Of a DNA stretch of 64,000 nucleotides, positions 17,382-25,809 are shown one piece after another. The translations under genes and the position numbers were made by a program. Under the pieces are notes generated by a model. That model saw only the letters and a program-made list of their open reading frames with translations. It ran no database searches and was not told the DNA's origin. Origin of the DNA: JABJGO01 sp963921245 (GTDB lineage Bacteria; Pseudomonadota; Alphaproteobacteria; Rhodospirillales; Casp-alpha2); NCBI GenBank assembly GCA_963921245.4, contig CAWUEY030000001.1, positions 2,723,329 to 2,787,328 of the forward strand. The letters are read 5' to 3'. How positions within the stretch are numbered: the stretch's first letter is position 1; each line of letters opens with the position of its first letter.

Positions 17382-20300
17382 ATGAGTTTGTTTGGCGCAT
17401 TGTCATCCGGTGTATCAGGCCTTCAGGCACAGTCCAGTGCCATGGGTGCCATCGCCGATAACGTCACGAACGTAAACACCGTCGGTTATAAGAGCACTCT
17501 GGTTAAGTTCCAGACCCTGGTTACAGCCCAGGTGTCCTTGACTCAGTATTCACCAGGTGGGGTGCTATCCGCGCCGGATACCGATGTTGATCGACAAGGC
17601 TTGTTGCGAGCCTCCACATCCTCGACCGACGTTGCCATTTCCGGGCAGGGCTTCTTCGTCGTAAACGAACAACCCACCGCCAGCGGCGGCAGTTTGTTTG
17701 CATACACACGCGCCGGTTCCTTCGGCGTGGATAAGGACGGTTTCCTTCAGAATACGTCTGGGTGGTATTTGCAGGGCTGGCCTCTTCAGGCCGCCGGTCA
17801 GAACATTTCGGGCTTCGCTACGGTCCAGGTTGGTGACGATACCTATATCAAGGCCTATCAAAACACCAACGGTGACACGGTTGCCATTAACGACAACATC
17901 GTTACCAGCGATTCTCTGCAACCCCTCAACCTCAACACGGTGGGCGGCACAGCGGCGGAAACCCAGAACATCCGCCTGGGTGCCAATCTGCCCGCCGGGG
18001 CTGATGTCGGCGATGAGTACAAATCCAACGTGCTTGTCTACGACACCCTGGGCAACAAGAGCAACCTGGAACTGCTCTGGGCAAAGGATCGAGAAAATGG
18101 CTGGGGGCTGTCTCTTGAAACACCTTCGGGTGCCGCCACCATAGAAATTCACGCCACCGATAATACCGATGCCGGTCCGGATGTGTTTGCATCGTCTGGT
18201 TTGCTGGAGTTCACCGGTGTTCCAAGGGATGGTGAAACCATCGTCATCACAGACGGTACGGGCGTGCCCATTACCTTTGAATTCGATACGGACAACACTG
18301 TCGTCGAAACCTCAACGCTACGTAGGATTGACATCAGCTCTCCTACCATTGTTGATGCCACTGACGTTACACCGCTCCTGAAAACCGCTATCGACAACTC
18401 AAACCTCCAGGGTACCGGTCGCTTTGACTCCAATGGTTCTGATTTGGTGATTACTCAATCTATTATGGGCTCAGGCATTGGTATCGACGTTAGCGGCATT
18501 TTGACGGTAGCGCAGAACGCAGCAAATAGAACTGACATCGGCAATGGTGTTTTCACGATCTCGGAAATCGATTTTGCATTGAAGAATGGTGCCCGGATCG
18601 ATTTTCAGCCGCCGTATGCGCGACCGGCACCCGGTCTCGACTTCGTATTCTCCGGCGGTAACACCATCACGGCATCTTCCGGTAACCCTTTCCGCGGTTG
18701 GCAGGTCGGTGACACCATTACGGTCGATGCAGGCATGTCTCCAACGGCCCCCGGCACCGCCAACAATGATGGAACCTATACAATCCTCACCGTAACCGAC
18801 ACGGTTATCACCGTTGCGCCGGGTTCTTTCCCCTCCGCGTCGACCGAATCCGATGATAGTACATTCTCAATCTATAACAACAGCACGCCGAGGGAAGTCT
18901 ATGACAACCTAGATACGGTTATCACACCGGATGATACGGGTACCGCAATCACCTTCCGGTTGCACAACCCGGCACAGGCATCGTTGCTAAACACCTTTGG
19001 CATCGATAACGATTTCCCAATCGGTGGTCGTGCAGACACGATCGACAACGCCGCCGCAGGGGTATCTTTCGATGTGAATGATAACGGCGCCAACCCTGAT
19101 ACTATCGTTGCCACTACGGATGTTTTCAGAAACGTCGTCGTGGGAGACGTCATCACACTCAGCGGACAAACCGATGCTGCCAACAACGGTGACTATACCG
19201 TTACCGCCGTATCGGCGGATGGCACGACACTGACGTTCGCCCCCGGCAGCTTTAACTCAACTGAGGCTAGCAACGGTGCTTCTACGATTGATTACTTACG
19301 TGATCGTATTACGGCCCTTCCCGGCACCTTTGGTGGTTTCAGAGTTGGTGACGTCATTACGATCACGAACGGTGAAGATCCCGGCAACAACCAGACACTG
19401 AGCATTGTCGGTACCGATGGCAACACCTACGTCGAGTTCGCGAGTGCTGCGACGACAACCCTGGCAACCGACAATGCCAACGATGAGAGCATGACCATCA
19501 CCATTGATCGAAACGCCGCCGGTAACATTGATTACGTGGATATCGGTTCAGCAACGTCTGTGGCTGATATCGTCAGGCAGCTGGCAGAAGATATAAATGA
19601 CAATTCTGAGATTACAACACCGACCCGTTTCACCTCTGACGGTACCAGCCTGATTTTTGAACAAAGCCCCATTGGTGCCGGCATCGATATTGTCATGGAC
19701 TCGACAACCGGTAACAATACAACGGGTATCATCACCGGCGTATGGCAAGACTCATTGACCGGTGCCGCCAATATTGCGGCCGACGGTGAGATCATGAACA
19801 TGATCGAAACCACCTATGGGGCAAAGAGATCCGCCGTCTCCTTCAACGGTGACGGCACACCTTCTGAAATCTTGGTCGATAACATTGATGTTCAGTGGGC
19901 AAACGGCGCATCCGACCAGGAGTTCACCACCACCAACGACGACACCCGGATCAGTTTGTTCCTGGGGAACGAGAACATCTCCGACGGCATGACCCAGTTC
20001 GCGGGCTCTTACCAGATCAACTTCGTCGCCCAGAACGGTGCCCAGTTCGGCAACTACGCCGGGGTGAGTATCGGTGAGGATGGTGTGGTTACCGCGCTGT
20101 TCGATAACGGTGTAACGCGACCTGTGTTCCAGATTCCCATCGCAACCTTCGTGAATCCCAATAAAATGACGTCCTTGACCGGTAACGTGTTTATCGAAAC
20201 CGACTTCTCAGGTCAGCCAACGGTTCGTGAGGCTGGTGAAGGCGGTGCCGGTGCCGTTACAGGTGCCTCACTGGAAGCCTCCACCGTGGACCTCGGTGAA

Positions 20301-20402
20301 GAATTTACCTCCATGATCGTGACCCAGCGGGCCTATTCCGCCGCGGCCAAGATCATTACCACGACGGACGAGATGCTCGATGAGCTGTTGAGGATCCGCT
20401 AA
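17382..20402 (+). CDS. flgE: Flagellar hook protein FlgE, very large variant
   Basis: A 1006-residue hook subunit; typical FlgE is about 400-600. The first 150 residues hold the rod/hook N-terminus (MSLFGALSSGVSGLQAQSSA, NTVGYK) and the FlgE D1 segment; the last 180 hold the matching C-terminus ending in the heptad helix with AYSAAAKIITTTDEML. Between about residues 290 and 790 is an inserted region of repeated beta-rich modules: a VGDxIT...NNGxYTV...APGSF unit at about 415-500 and 557-637, a shorter related one at about 645-700, and a second repeat type at about 300-375 and 705-780. Start set by AAGGAG 9-14 bases upstream. A strong terminator follows. Confidence 0.92.
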   Translation: MSLFGALSSGVSGLQAQSSAMGAIADNVTNVNTVGYKSTLVKFQTLVTAQVSLTQYSPGGVLSAPDTDVDRQGLLRASTSSTDVAISGQGFFVVNEQPTASGGSLFAYTRAGSFGVDKDGFLQNTSGWYLQGWPLQAAGQNISGFATVQVGDDTYIKAYQNTNGDTVAINDNIVTSDSLQPLNLNTVGGTAAETQNIRLGANLPAGADVGDEYKSNVLVYDTLGNKSNLELLWAKDRENGWGLSLETPSGAATIEIHATDNTDAGPDVFASSGLLEFTGVPRDGETIVITDGTGVPITFEFDTDNTVVETSTLRRIDISSPTIVDATDVTPLLKTAIDNSNLQGTGRFDSNGSDLVITQSIMGSGIGIDVSGILTVAQNAANRTDIGNGVFTISEIDFALKNGARIDFQPPYARPAPGLDFVFSGGNTITASSGNPFRGWQVGDTITVDAGMSPTAPGTANNDGTYTILTVTDTVITVAPGSFPSASTESDDSTFSIYNNSTPREVYDNLDTVITPDDTGTAITFRLHNPAQASLLNTFGIDNDFPIGGRADTIDNAAAGVSFDVNDNGANPDTIVATTDVFRNVVVGDVITLSGQTDAANNGDYTVTAVSADGTTLTFAPGSFNSTEASNGASTIDYLRDRITALPGTFGGFRVGDVITITNGEDPGNNQTLSIVGTDGNTYVEFASAATTTLATDNANDESMTITIDRNAAGNIDYVDIGSATSVADIVRQLAEDINDNSEITTPTRFTSDGTSLIFEQSPIGAGIDIVMDSTTGNNTTGIITGVWQDSLTGAANIAADGEIMNMIETTYGAKRSAVSFNGDGTPSEILVDNIDVQWANGASDQEFTTTNDDTRISLFLGNENISDGMTQFAGSYQINFVAQNGAQFGNYAGVSIGEDGVVTALFDNGVTRPVFQIPIATFVNPNKMTSLTGNVFIETDFSGQPTVREAGEGGAGAVTGASLEASTVDLGEEFTSMIVTQRAYSAAAKIITTTDEMLDELLRIR

Positions 20403-20466
20403 CGCCTCGCCTGTTCGGGCTTTATAGACCATACCACAGGAACCATACCCAAATGTTCCAAACCCA

Positions 20467-20507
20467 GACCCCGGTTTCGATTCCCTCGAACCGGGGTCAT
20501 TTTTTTA
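20467..20507 (+). terminator. Rho-independent terminator after flgE
   Basis: A 10-bp perfect stem (GACCCCGGTT / AACCGGGGTC) closes a 12-base loop and is followed by A and seven T residues. It ends the fliK-flgD-flgE transcript and separates it from sciP. Confidence 0.9.
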
Positions 20508-20534
20508 GATTTAGGACCTCATTAACTGTGCCCA

Positions 20535-20549
20535 TTAGGTGTTCTTTAA
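20535..20549 (+). promoter_or_regulatory. CtrA-like binding site upstream of sciP
   Basis: TTAG at 20535-20538 and TTAA at 20546-20549 are separated by exactly 7 bases, one mismatch from the CtrA consensus TTAA-N7-TTAA. It lies 60 bp before the sciP ATG. In Caulobacter sciP is itself switched on by CtrA. Confidence 0.5.
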
Positions 20550-20608
20550 GAGGTCCCCGCTACCATGGTTACCAACGAAAGACGCTCACCGGGATCAATC
20601 CTTAAACC

Positions 20609-20962
20609 ATGCAAACCAGCGACGAAAAACCTGGACTTGCGGCACCGAAGGGCCTTCTCGTCATCGGGCCTGACGGACATCCGTTAACCAGAGATGATCT
20701 GCCGTCTTCGAATACCAAGCGATGGGTCATCCGGCGAAAGGCCGAGGTTGTCGCGGGCGTTCGCGCCGGGTTGATCAGTCTTTCCGAAGCCTGCGAGCGA
20801 TATTCGCTCTCCATAGACGAGTTCCTGTTGTGGCAACGTCAGTTTGACAACCACGGACTCGAGGGTCTTAAGGTCACGCGCATTGCTGACTACAGAAAAC
20901 CCGTTCATCATCAGACAATCGGCTACCGTCATACCGATGAGGCCATCAAGGCAGCGGAATAG
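20609..20962 (+). CDS. sciP: CtrA inhibitor SciP (DUF1153 helix-turn-helix protein)
   Basis: A 117-residue DUF1153 protein. The conserved core runs from LVIGPDGHPLTRDDLP through NTKRWVIRRKAEVVAGVRAG to ISLSEACERYSLSIDEFLLW (about residues 17-75), a helix-turn-helix seen across alphaproteobacteria. In Caulobacter this protein, encoded near flagellar genes, binds DNA-bound CtrA and prevents it from activating transcription. The last 25 residues are variable. ATG start at 20609; a weak ribosome site. It stands alone between the flgE terminator and fliF, with a CtrA-like site before it and another after it. The 219 bp that follow contain no gene. Confidence 0.9.
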   Translation: MQTSDEKPGLAAPKGLLVIGPDGHPLTRDDLPSSNTKRWVIRRKAEVVAGVRAGLISLSEACERYSLSIDEFLLWQRQFDNHGLEGLKVTRIADYRKPVHHQTIGYRHTDEAIKAAE

Positions 20963-21067
20963 ACAAATCCTCGAGCGTGAATGTGAACGCGTGATGTCCT
21001 TACCGCGCTTTCTTTATTTCGACGGGCCAGCGTGGCGTGGCCACAACTAGGCAATAATTGCCGGGTG

Positions 21068-21083
21068 TTAACCACTTGTTTAC
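21068..21083 (+). promoter_or_regulatory. CtrA-like binding site upstream of fliF
   Basis: TTAA at 21068-21071, seven bases, then TTTAC at 21079-21083: one mismatch from TTAA-N7-TTAAC. It lies 99 bp before the fliF GTG start. CtrA drives the early flagellar class (fliF, fliQ) in Caulobacter, which makes this placement sensible. Confidence 0.5.
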
Positions 21084-21181
21084 CCCGATTTCGCTACCAT
21101 ACACCGACTTGACGTGCGGAAAACCATAATTCCGCAGGATCAAGGGTCTGAAACACATAAAGAGAAATCAAGGGGTCGCCC

Positions 21182-22834
21182 GTGGAAGCACTTGTAACAA
21201 CATTGAGAAACTTGGGCCCAATGCGCCTGGCATTGATGGGTGGCGTCGTCCTGATCATGATCGGGTTTTTCATCTACGTGACCTCACGCCTCGCGGCACC
21301 CAATCTTGAACTTCTCTATGCCCAGCTTGATGCAAAAGACACATCCCGAATCACTCAAATCCTTGACTCTCAGGGAATCACCTACGAAATCGACCAAGGC
21401 GGAACACAAGTCAGTGTACCTGGCAAAGACGTTGCCCGGGCGCGATTAATGCTCGCCGATCAGGGTATCCCTGGCGGCGGTTCCATGGGTTACGAAATCT
21501 TTGATGATACGGACTCCATGGGGGCCACGAATTTCATGCAAAACGTGAATTTGATCCGGGCCCTAGAGGGCGAACTCGCCAAAACCATCCAGTCCATCAA
21601 TATTGTTAACACCGCCCGTGTTCATCTGGTTTTACCAAAACGGGAGCTCTTTAGTCGTGAAAAACAGGAACCGAGCGCGTCCGTTGTTCTGCGGATGTCG
21701 GGCAACAGTCGGTTGGAAAAAGAACAGGTTCTGGCCATACAGTACCTGATTGCAACGGCTGTCCCCAGTCTTCTGCCCAGTCGTGTCTCTATTGTTGACG
21801 ATAAAGGCAATTTGCTGGCTGCCGGGTTTGAAGACGAAAACGATGTCAGTACCATGGCCGATAAAACGGCTGATCGCCGGCGGCGGTTTGAAAGTCATAT
21901 GGCGCAAACTATCGAAGAATTGCTGGAAAAAACCGTTGGTTTCGGCAGAGTTCGGGCCGAGGTTTCCGCGGAACTTGATTTTGATCGTATCAGCATTGAA
22001 GAAGAAGAATATGATCCTGATGGTCAGGTCGTTCGGTCTACGCAAACCATTGAACACAGCGCAAATGCCCAGGATATCGAGGGCCCACCGCCGGTATCCG
22101 TCGGTACCAACCTGCCCGATCCCAATCTGGCCGCGATCGAAGGTGTAAGTTCCTCAAACTCTGAAAACCGGACTGAAGAAACGGTTAACTTTGAAATCTC
22201 GAGAAAAGTGACCAACCATGTCCGTGAGGTGGGTGAAGTCCGCCGCCTCTCTGTCGCTGTGCTCGTTGACGGAACCCGTATAAAAAACGAAGAAACAGGC
22301 GATATGGATTATGTACCAAGAACTGACGAGGCCCTGCAAAGGCTCACTGTTCTGGTTCAGGGGGCGATCGGATATGACGCTTCGCGGGGAGATGTTATCG
22401 AAGTGATGAATATGGAATTCGTCGATTTTGTACCGGAAGAAGCCCCGCTGGAACTGCTCTTCGGCATGGACAAGAACGACTTGCTGCGATTGGCTGAATT
22501 CCTTGTACTCGGTATCGTTGCCGTCCTGGTAATTCTCTTGGTGATTCGGCCGTTGATCTCCCGGGCTTTCGAAGCCATTCCAGGCGCTACAGGTATCTCA
22601 CCAGAACGGCTCCTAGCGGACCAAACCGAAACCGATGCTGCTCTGGCCAGTGGCGGCCTAGCAATGGTTGAAGGAGGAACACCAGAGGTCGAAGACGTTG
22701 AGGAGCTCATTGATATCGACAGGGTTGAAGGTCGTGTGAGAGCGTCTTCGGTCAAAAAAGTCGGCGAAATCGTTGAAAAACATCCCGAAGAAGCCCTTTC
22801 AATTCTTCGGAACTGGATGTATCAGGAAAACTAG
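21182..22834 (+). CDS. fliF: Flagellar MS-ring protein FliF
   Basis: A 550-residue inner-membrane ring subunit starting at GTG. Two membrane helices flank the periplasmic part: about residues 17-37 (LALMGGVVLIMIGFFIYVT) and about 436-458. The ring-building motifs lie between, with QNVNLIRALEGELAKTIQSI and AARVHLVLPKRELFS-type residues (VNTARVHLVLP). The cytoplasmic tail ends with the FliG-binding segment EALSILRNWMYQEN. Length normal. First gene of a tightly packed run through flhA. Confidence 0.95.
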   Translation: MEALVTTLRNLGPMRLALMGGVVLIMIGFFIYVTSRLAAPNLELLYAQLDAKDTSRITQILDSQGITYEIDQGGTQVSVPGKDVARARLMLADQGIPGGGSMGYEIFDDTDSMGATNFMQNVNLIRALEGELAKTIQSINIVNTARVHLVLPKRELFSREKQEPSASVVLRMSGNSRLEKEQVLAIQYLIATAVPSLLPSRVSIVDDKGNLLAAGFEDENDVSTMADKTADRRRRFESHMAQTIEELLEKTVGFGRVRAEVSAELDFDRISIEEEEYDPDGQVVRSTQTIEHSANAQDIEGPPPVSVGTNLPDPNLAAIEGVSSSNSENRTEETVNFEISRKVTNHVREVGEVRRLSVAVLVDGTRIKNEETGDMDYVPRTDEALQRLTVLVQGAIGYDASRGDVIEVMNMEFVDFVPEEAPLELLFGMDKNDLLRLAEFLVLGIVAVLVILLVIRPLISRAFEAIPGATGISPERLLADQTETDAALASGGLAMVEGGTPEVEDVEELIDIDRVEGRVRASSVKKVGEIVEKHPEEALSILRNWMYQEN

Positions 22835-22860
22835 GCCTCGCAATCCGGGAGCGTTAATGC

Positions 22861-23877
22861 ATGGCGAGTCGGGACGATTATCGGAATCTCTTAGGCCCTC
22901 AAAAAGCGGCAATCTTTATGCTGGCTATCGGGCAACAACATTCTGCCCGGCTCTTTGAGCGGATGGATGACGAAGAAATCCGCGAACTTTCTCAACATAT
23001 GTCCGTTTTGGGTACGGTCAGCTCAACGACTGTGGAACGGCTGTTCGTAGATTTTGCCGATCAACTTAGTTCCGCCGGGGGCCTTGTCGGTACATACGAC
23101 TCAACGGAGAGATTGTTACGTGCCTCCCTAGCAGAAGAGCGGGTTGCTATGATCATGGAGGAAATCCGTGGACCCGCTGGTCGTACGATGTGGGACAAGC
23201 TGGGCAACGTGAACGAGAATGTGCTCGCAAACTACCTAAAAAATGAGTATCCGCAAACCGTTGCGGTTGTTCTTTCCAAGATCAAAACGGATCATGCATC
23301 CCGGGTTTTGGCTGTTTTGCCGGACAATTTCGCCATGGAAGTCATCATGCGCATGTTGCGTATGGAGGCTGTGCAAAAAGATATTCTGGATCACGTGGAA
23401 AAAACCCTGCGCGCCGAGTTCATGACCAATCTGGCCAGGACAGCGCGACGGGACAGCCACGAGGTTATGGCCGAAATCTTCAACTCACTCGACCGGAACA
23501 CTGAAAATCGCTTCATGACCGCGCTGGAAGAGCGTAATAACGAATCTGCTGAACGCATCAAGAGCTTGATGTTTACCTTTGATGACCTCGTTCGTGTTGA
23601 TGCAGCCGGTATTCAGTTGCTTCTGCGTCAGGTTGAGAAGGATCAACTTACAATTGCCCTGAAAGGCGCGTCAGAAGACGTAAACGATCTGTTCTTTACC
23701 AATATGTCTGAACGTGCTGGCAAGATGCTTCGTGAGGATATGGAGGCCATGGGTGCTGTTCGGCTCAAGGATGTGGATGAGGCACAATCCGCCGTCGTCC
23801 AGGTCGCAAAAGCCTTGTCTGACTCTGGCGAGATCATCATTTTAAGCGGAAGCGACGAAGACGAGTTGGTCTACTAA
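22861..23877 (+). CDS. fliG: Flagellar motor switch protein FliG
   Basis: A 338-residue rotor protein that joins FliF and interacts with the stator. Family features in order: N-terminal FliF-binding domain (LGPQKAAIFMLAIGQ), middle domain with the EHPQT-like motif here as EYPQTVAVVLSKI (about 128-140), and a C-terminal domain with FEDLV-type sequence (FDDLVRVDAAGIQLLLRQV) carrying charged residues that meet the stator. Start 26 bp after fliF. Nothing unusual. Confidence 0.95.
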   Translation: MASRDDYRNLLGPQKAAIFMLAIGQQHSARLFERMDDEEIRELSQHMSVLGTVSSTTVERLFVDFADQLSSAGGLVGTYDSTERLLRASLAEERVAMIMEEIRGPAGRTMWDKLGNVNENVLANYLKNEYPQTVAVVLSKIKTDHASRVLAVLPDNFAMEVIMRMLRMEAVQKDILDHVEKTLRAEFMTNLARTARRDSHEVMAEIFNSLDRNTENRFMTALEERNNESAERIKSLMFTFDDLVRVDAAGIQLLLRQVEKDQLTIALKGASEDVNDLFFTNMSERAGKMLREDMEAMGAVRLKDVDEAQSAVVQVAKALSDSGEIIILSGSDEDELVY

Positions 23878-23930
23878 CTGTAGACTATGGAAACGCTAAC
23901 CTACTGATAGAACGACGAAACTTTGGTTCT

Positions 23931-25007
23931 ATGGCTACTATACAGAAATTTCTGTTTGAACGAACTTTTGACGGCAGCGCGGCACTGGCTCAAAGCGCCC
24001 CTCAACAACCACGCCCTGTAGATATCGTTGAAGCAGAGCTGGCACGGGATGAACCCGCCGAGGAAACGGAAGAGCAAGCCGTCGAACAGTCGGATGAGGA
24101 ACAACCGGGTTACAGTGAAGAGCAACTTGAAGCGGCAAAAAAAGAATCGCATGAAGTCGGCAAACAGGAAGGGCTTGAAGAAGCAAGAAAATCGATTGAA
24201 CAGGAAACATTGAATGCTCTTCGATCCATCGCCCAGCACATGACCGATTTGTTCGGGAAACAGGAACATTCCAACAATACGCTGATCAAGGATGGGATTG
24301 GTGTTTCCGCGTCCATCGTTCGGAAAATGTTTCCGGCCATGGACGAGCAATACGGGTCTGAAGAGGTATGCCGCCTGGTTGAGCAAACCCTACTCCGTCT
24401 TATTGAGGAACCTCGGGTGGTTATCAGGATAAACCCTGTTCTTTCCGAAACACTTGGCTCCCGTCTTGACGGTTTGAAAGCCGGTGCCGGATACGAGGGC
24501 CGGTTCGTTCTTAAAGAAGACCCCAATATGTCAGCGGGGGATTGCCGTCTTGAATGGGGTGACGGAAGTGCTGAACGCAATGTTGAGGCGCTCTGGAACG
24601 CTATCGACGAGATTGTCGAAGCCAATATCGGCCCGGTCGTTCGATCGGAAACAGCCGCCGTTGATCTATCTATAGAGGCGTCAACGGAGTCCCGATCGAC
24701 AGAGCCGCAACCCGCGCCATCCGACAGTCGTGGTGAACAGGAAGGCAAAAGCCGCGAATCGCCTGCGGATTTACAGCAGGATTCTGTCCGTGAAAACGTC
24801 GAACAGGCTAACGACGAAACACAGGAACCGCCGAATTCCGGGGATTCTGAGGCTAGTGTTTCGGAGGCTGTTCGTCAGGGACAGGATAGCGATATGGTAT
24901 CGTCGAATACAGATAACTCATCCTCTGTCGCAAAACCCGAAGCCGATAAACCAGATTCAAATGGTTCAGGCGAAGAAAGTGATGCCGTGGATGAAAAAAA
25001 AGAGTGA
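23931..25007 (+). CDS. fliH: Flagellar export regulator FliH (FlbE-type)
   Basis: A 358-residue FliH/FlbE. It starts MATIQKFLFERTFDG, followed by an acidic linker (about 40-65), a charged helical stalk with GxxxG-like spacing (about 68-95) and a globular C-terminal FliI-binding domain to about 245 (CRLEWGDGSAERN). The last 110 residues are acidic, serine/glutamine-rich and apparently disordered, beyond the usual FliH length of about 230. It restrains the export ATPase FliI and docks it on FliN. Confidence 0.85.
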   Translation: MATIQKFLFERTFDGSAALAQSAPQQPRPVDIVEAELARDEPAEETEEQAVEQSDEEQPGYSEEQLEAAKKESHEVGKQEGLEEARKSIEQETLNALRSIAQHMTDLFGKQEHSNNTLIKDGIGVSASIVRKMFPAMDEQYGSEEVCRLVEQTLLRLIEEPRVVIRINPVLSETLGSRLDGLKAGAGYEGRFVLKEDPNMSAGDCRLEWGDGSAERNVEALWNAIDEIVEANIGPVVRSETAAVDLSIEASTESRSTEPQPAPSDSRGEQEGKSRESPADLQQDSVRENVEQANDETQEPPNSGDSEASVSEAVRQGQDSDMVSSNTDNSSSVAKPEADKPDSNGSGEESDAVDEKKE

Positions 25008-25057
25008 AACGCGAAAATTTGATGTTGTTTCACTGATTCGAAACACAGGAGCAGATC

Positions 25058-25450
25058 ATGGCAGATGAAGACCTGTCACTTGACGAATTCGAGACCGAGC
25101 CAGCAGGTGAAAACAATGCCGGGGATGAAACGCTTGAAGCTGGTGACGTAGCCCCCGCGAACGTCGGGCAGGCGATGATTCATATGTCGGACCTGCCCCG
25201 AAGCGCAAAAGACCTGGAGGCTGTCTATGACATTCCGGTCAAGGTATCGGCTGTTCTCGGGAAGTCAACTATGCAGGTTAGCCAATTGTTGAAACTGGGG
25301 CGTGGCGCCGTGGTTGAGCTTGACCGCAAAGTCGGTGAAGCCATTGACATCTATGTGAACAATCGCCTCGTTGCCCGTGGCGAGGTTGTGGTTGTTGAGG
25401 ATCGTCTTGGCGTTACCATGACAGAGATTATCAAGGCTGAACGGAACTGA
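25058..25450 (+). CDS. fliN: Flagellar motor switch protein FliN
   Basis: A 130-residue C-ring protein with an acidic N-terminal extension (1-40) and the SpoA domain (about 50-128: VYDIPVKVSAVLGKSTMQVS, LLKLGRGAVVELDRKVGE, GEVVVVEDRLGVTMTEI). This is the classical FliN surface. Preceded by ACAGGAG. FliM is not in the window. Confidence 0.93.
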   Translation: MADEDLSLDEFETEPAGENNAGDETLEAGDVAPANVGQAMIHMSDLPRSAKDLEAVYDIPVKVSAVLGKSTMQVSQLLKLGRGAVVELDRKVGEAIDIYVNNRLVARGEVVVVEDRLGVTMTEIIKAERN

Positions 25451-25461
25451 CCCTAGAGTCT

Positions 25462-25764
25462 ATGGCAGACGCTTCCACCATACACCTTCCGCCACCGGGC
25501 ACTGGTCCCGCCCTCGCAACAATTCTGGGCCTGCTGTGTGGGGTCGGTTTGATATCCATTGCAATTTATCCGGGCGGTTCTCCAGTATCTTTCCTGACTA
25601 TCTCTTCAATCCTGATCCTCATTGGCGGAACACTTGCCGTGACCACTATATGTTACTCCGTAACGGAAGTAAGAAAAACCATTCGGACGACAGGAAAACC
25701 CCCACAGGTTGGAAAATTTGCTCAACAGCATTTTGCCCCCGATGGAGCGGAGGCGGTATTTTGA
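25462..25764 (+). CDS. Short MotA-like membrane protein, truncated
   Basis: A 100-residue protein resembling only the N-terminus of the stator protein MotA: two membrane helices (about 17-37 and 43-66) with FLTISSILILIGGTLAVTTI, the typical N-terminal MotA/PomA pattern. A full MotA has about 250-290 residues with two more helices and the cytoplasmic loop that touches FliG; none of this exists here, because the stop at 25762-25764 is followed 45 bp later by flbD. Full-length motA occupies this slot in related clusters, so this looks like a deletion remnant; a small functional protein cannot be excluded. Confidence 0.65.
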   Translation: MADASTIHLPPPGTGPALATILGLLCGVGLISIAIYPGGSPVSFLTISSILILIGGTLAVTTICYSVTEVRKTIRTTGKPPQVGKFAQQHFAPDGAEAVF

Positions 25765-25809
25765 CTAATAAATCGAAATCATTGGCTACAGGAAAGCAGT
25801 AGGGATCAG

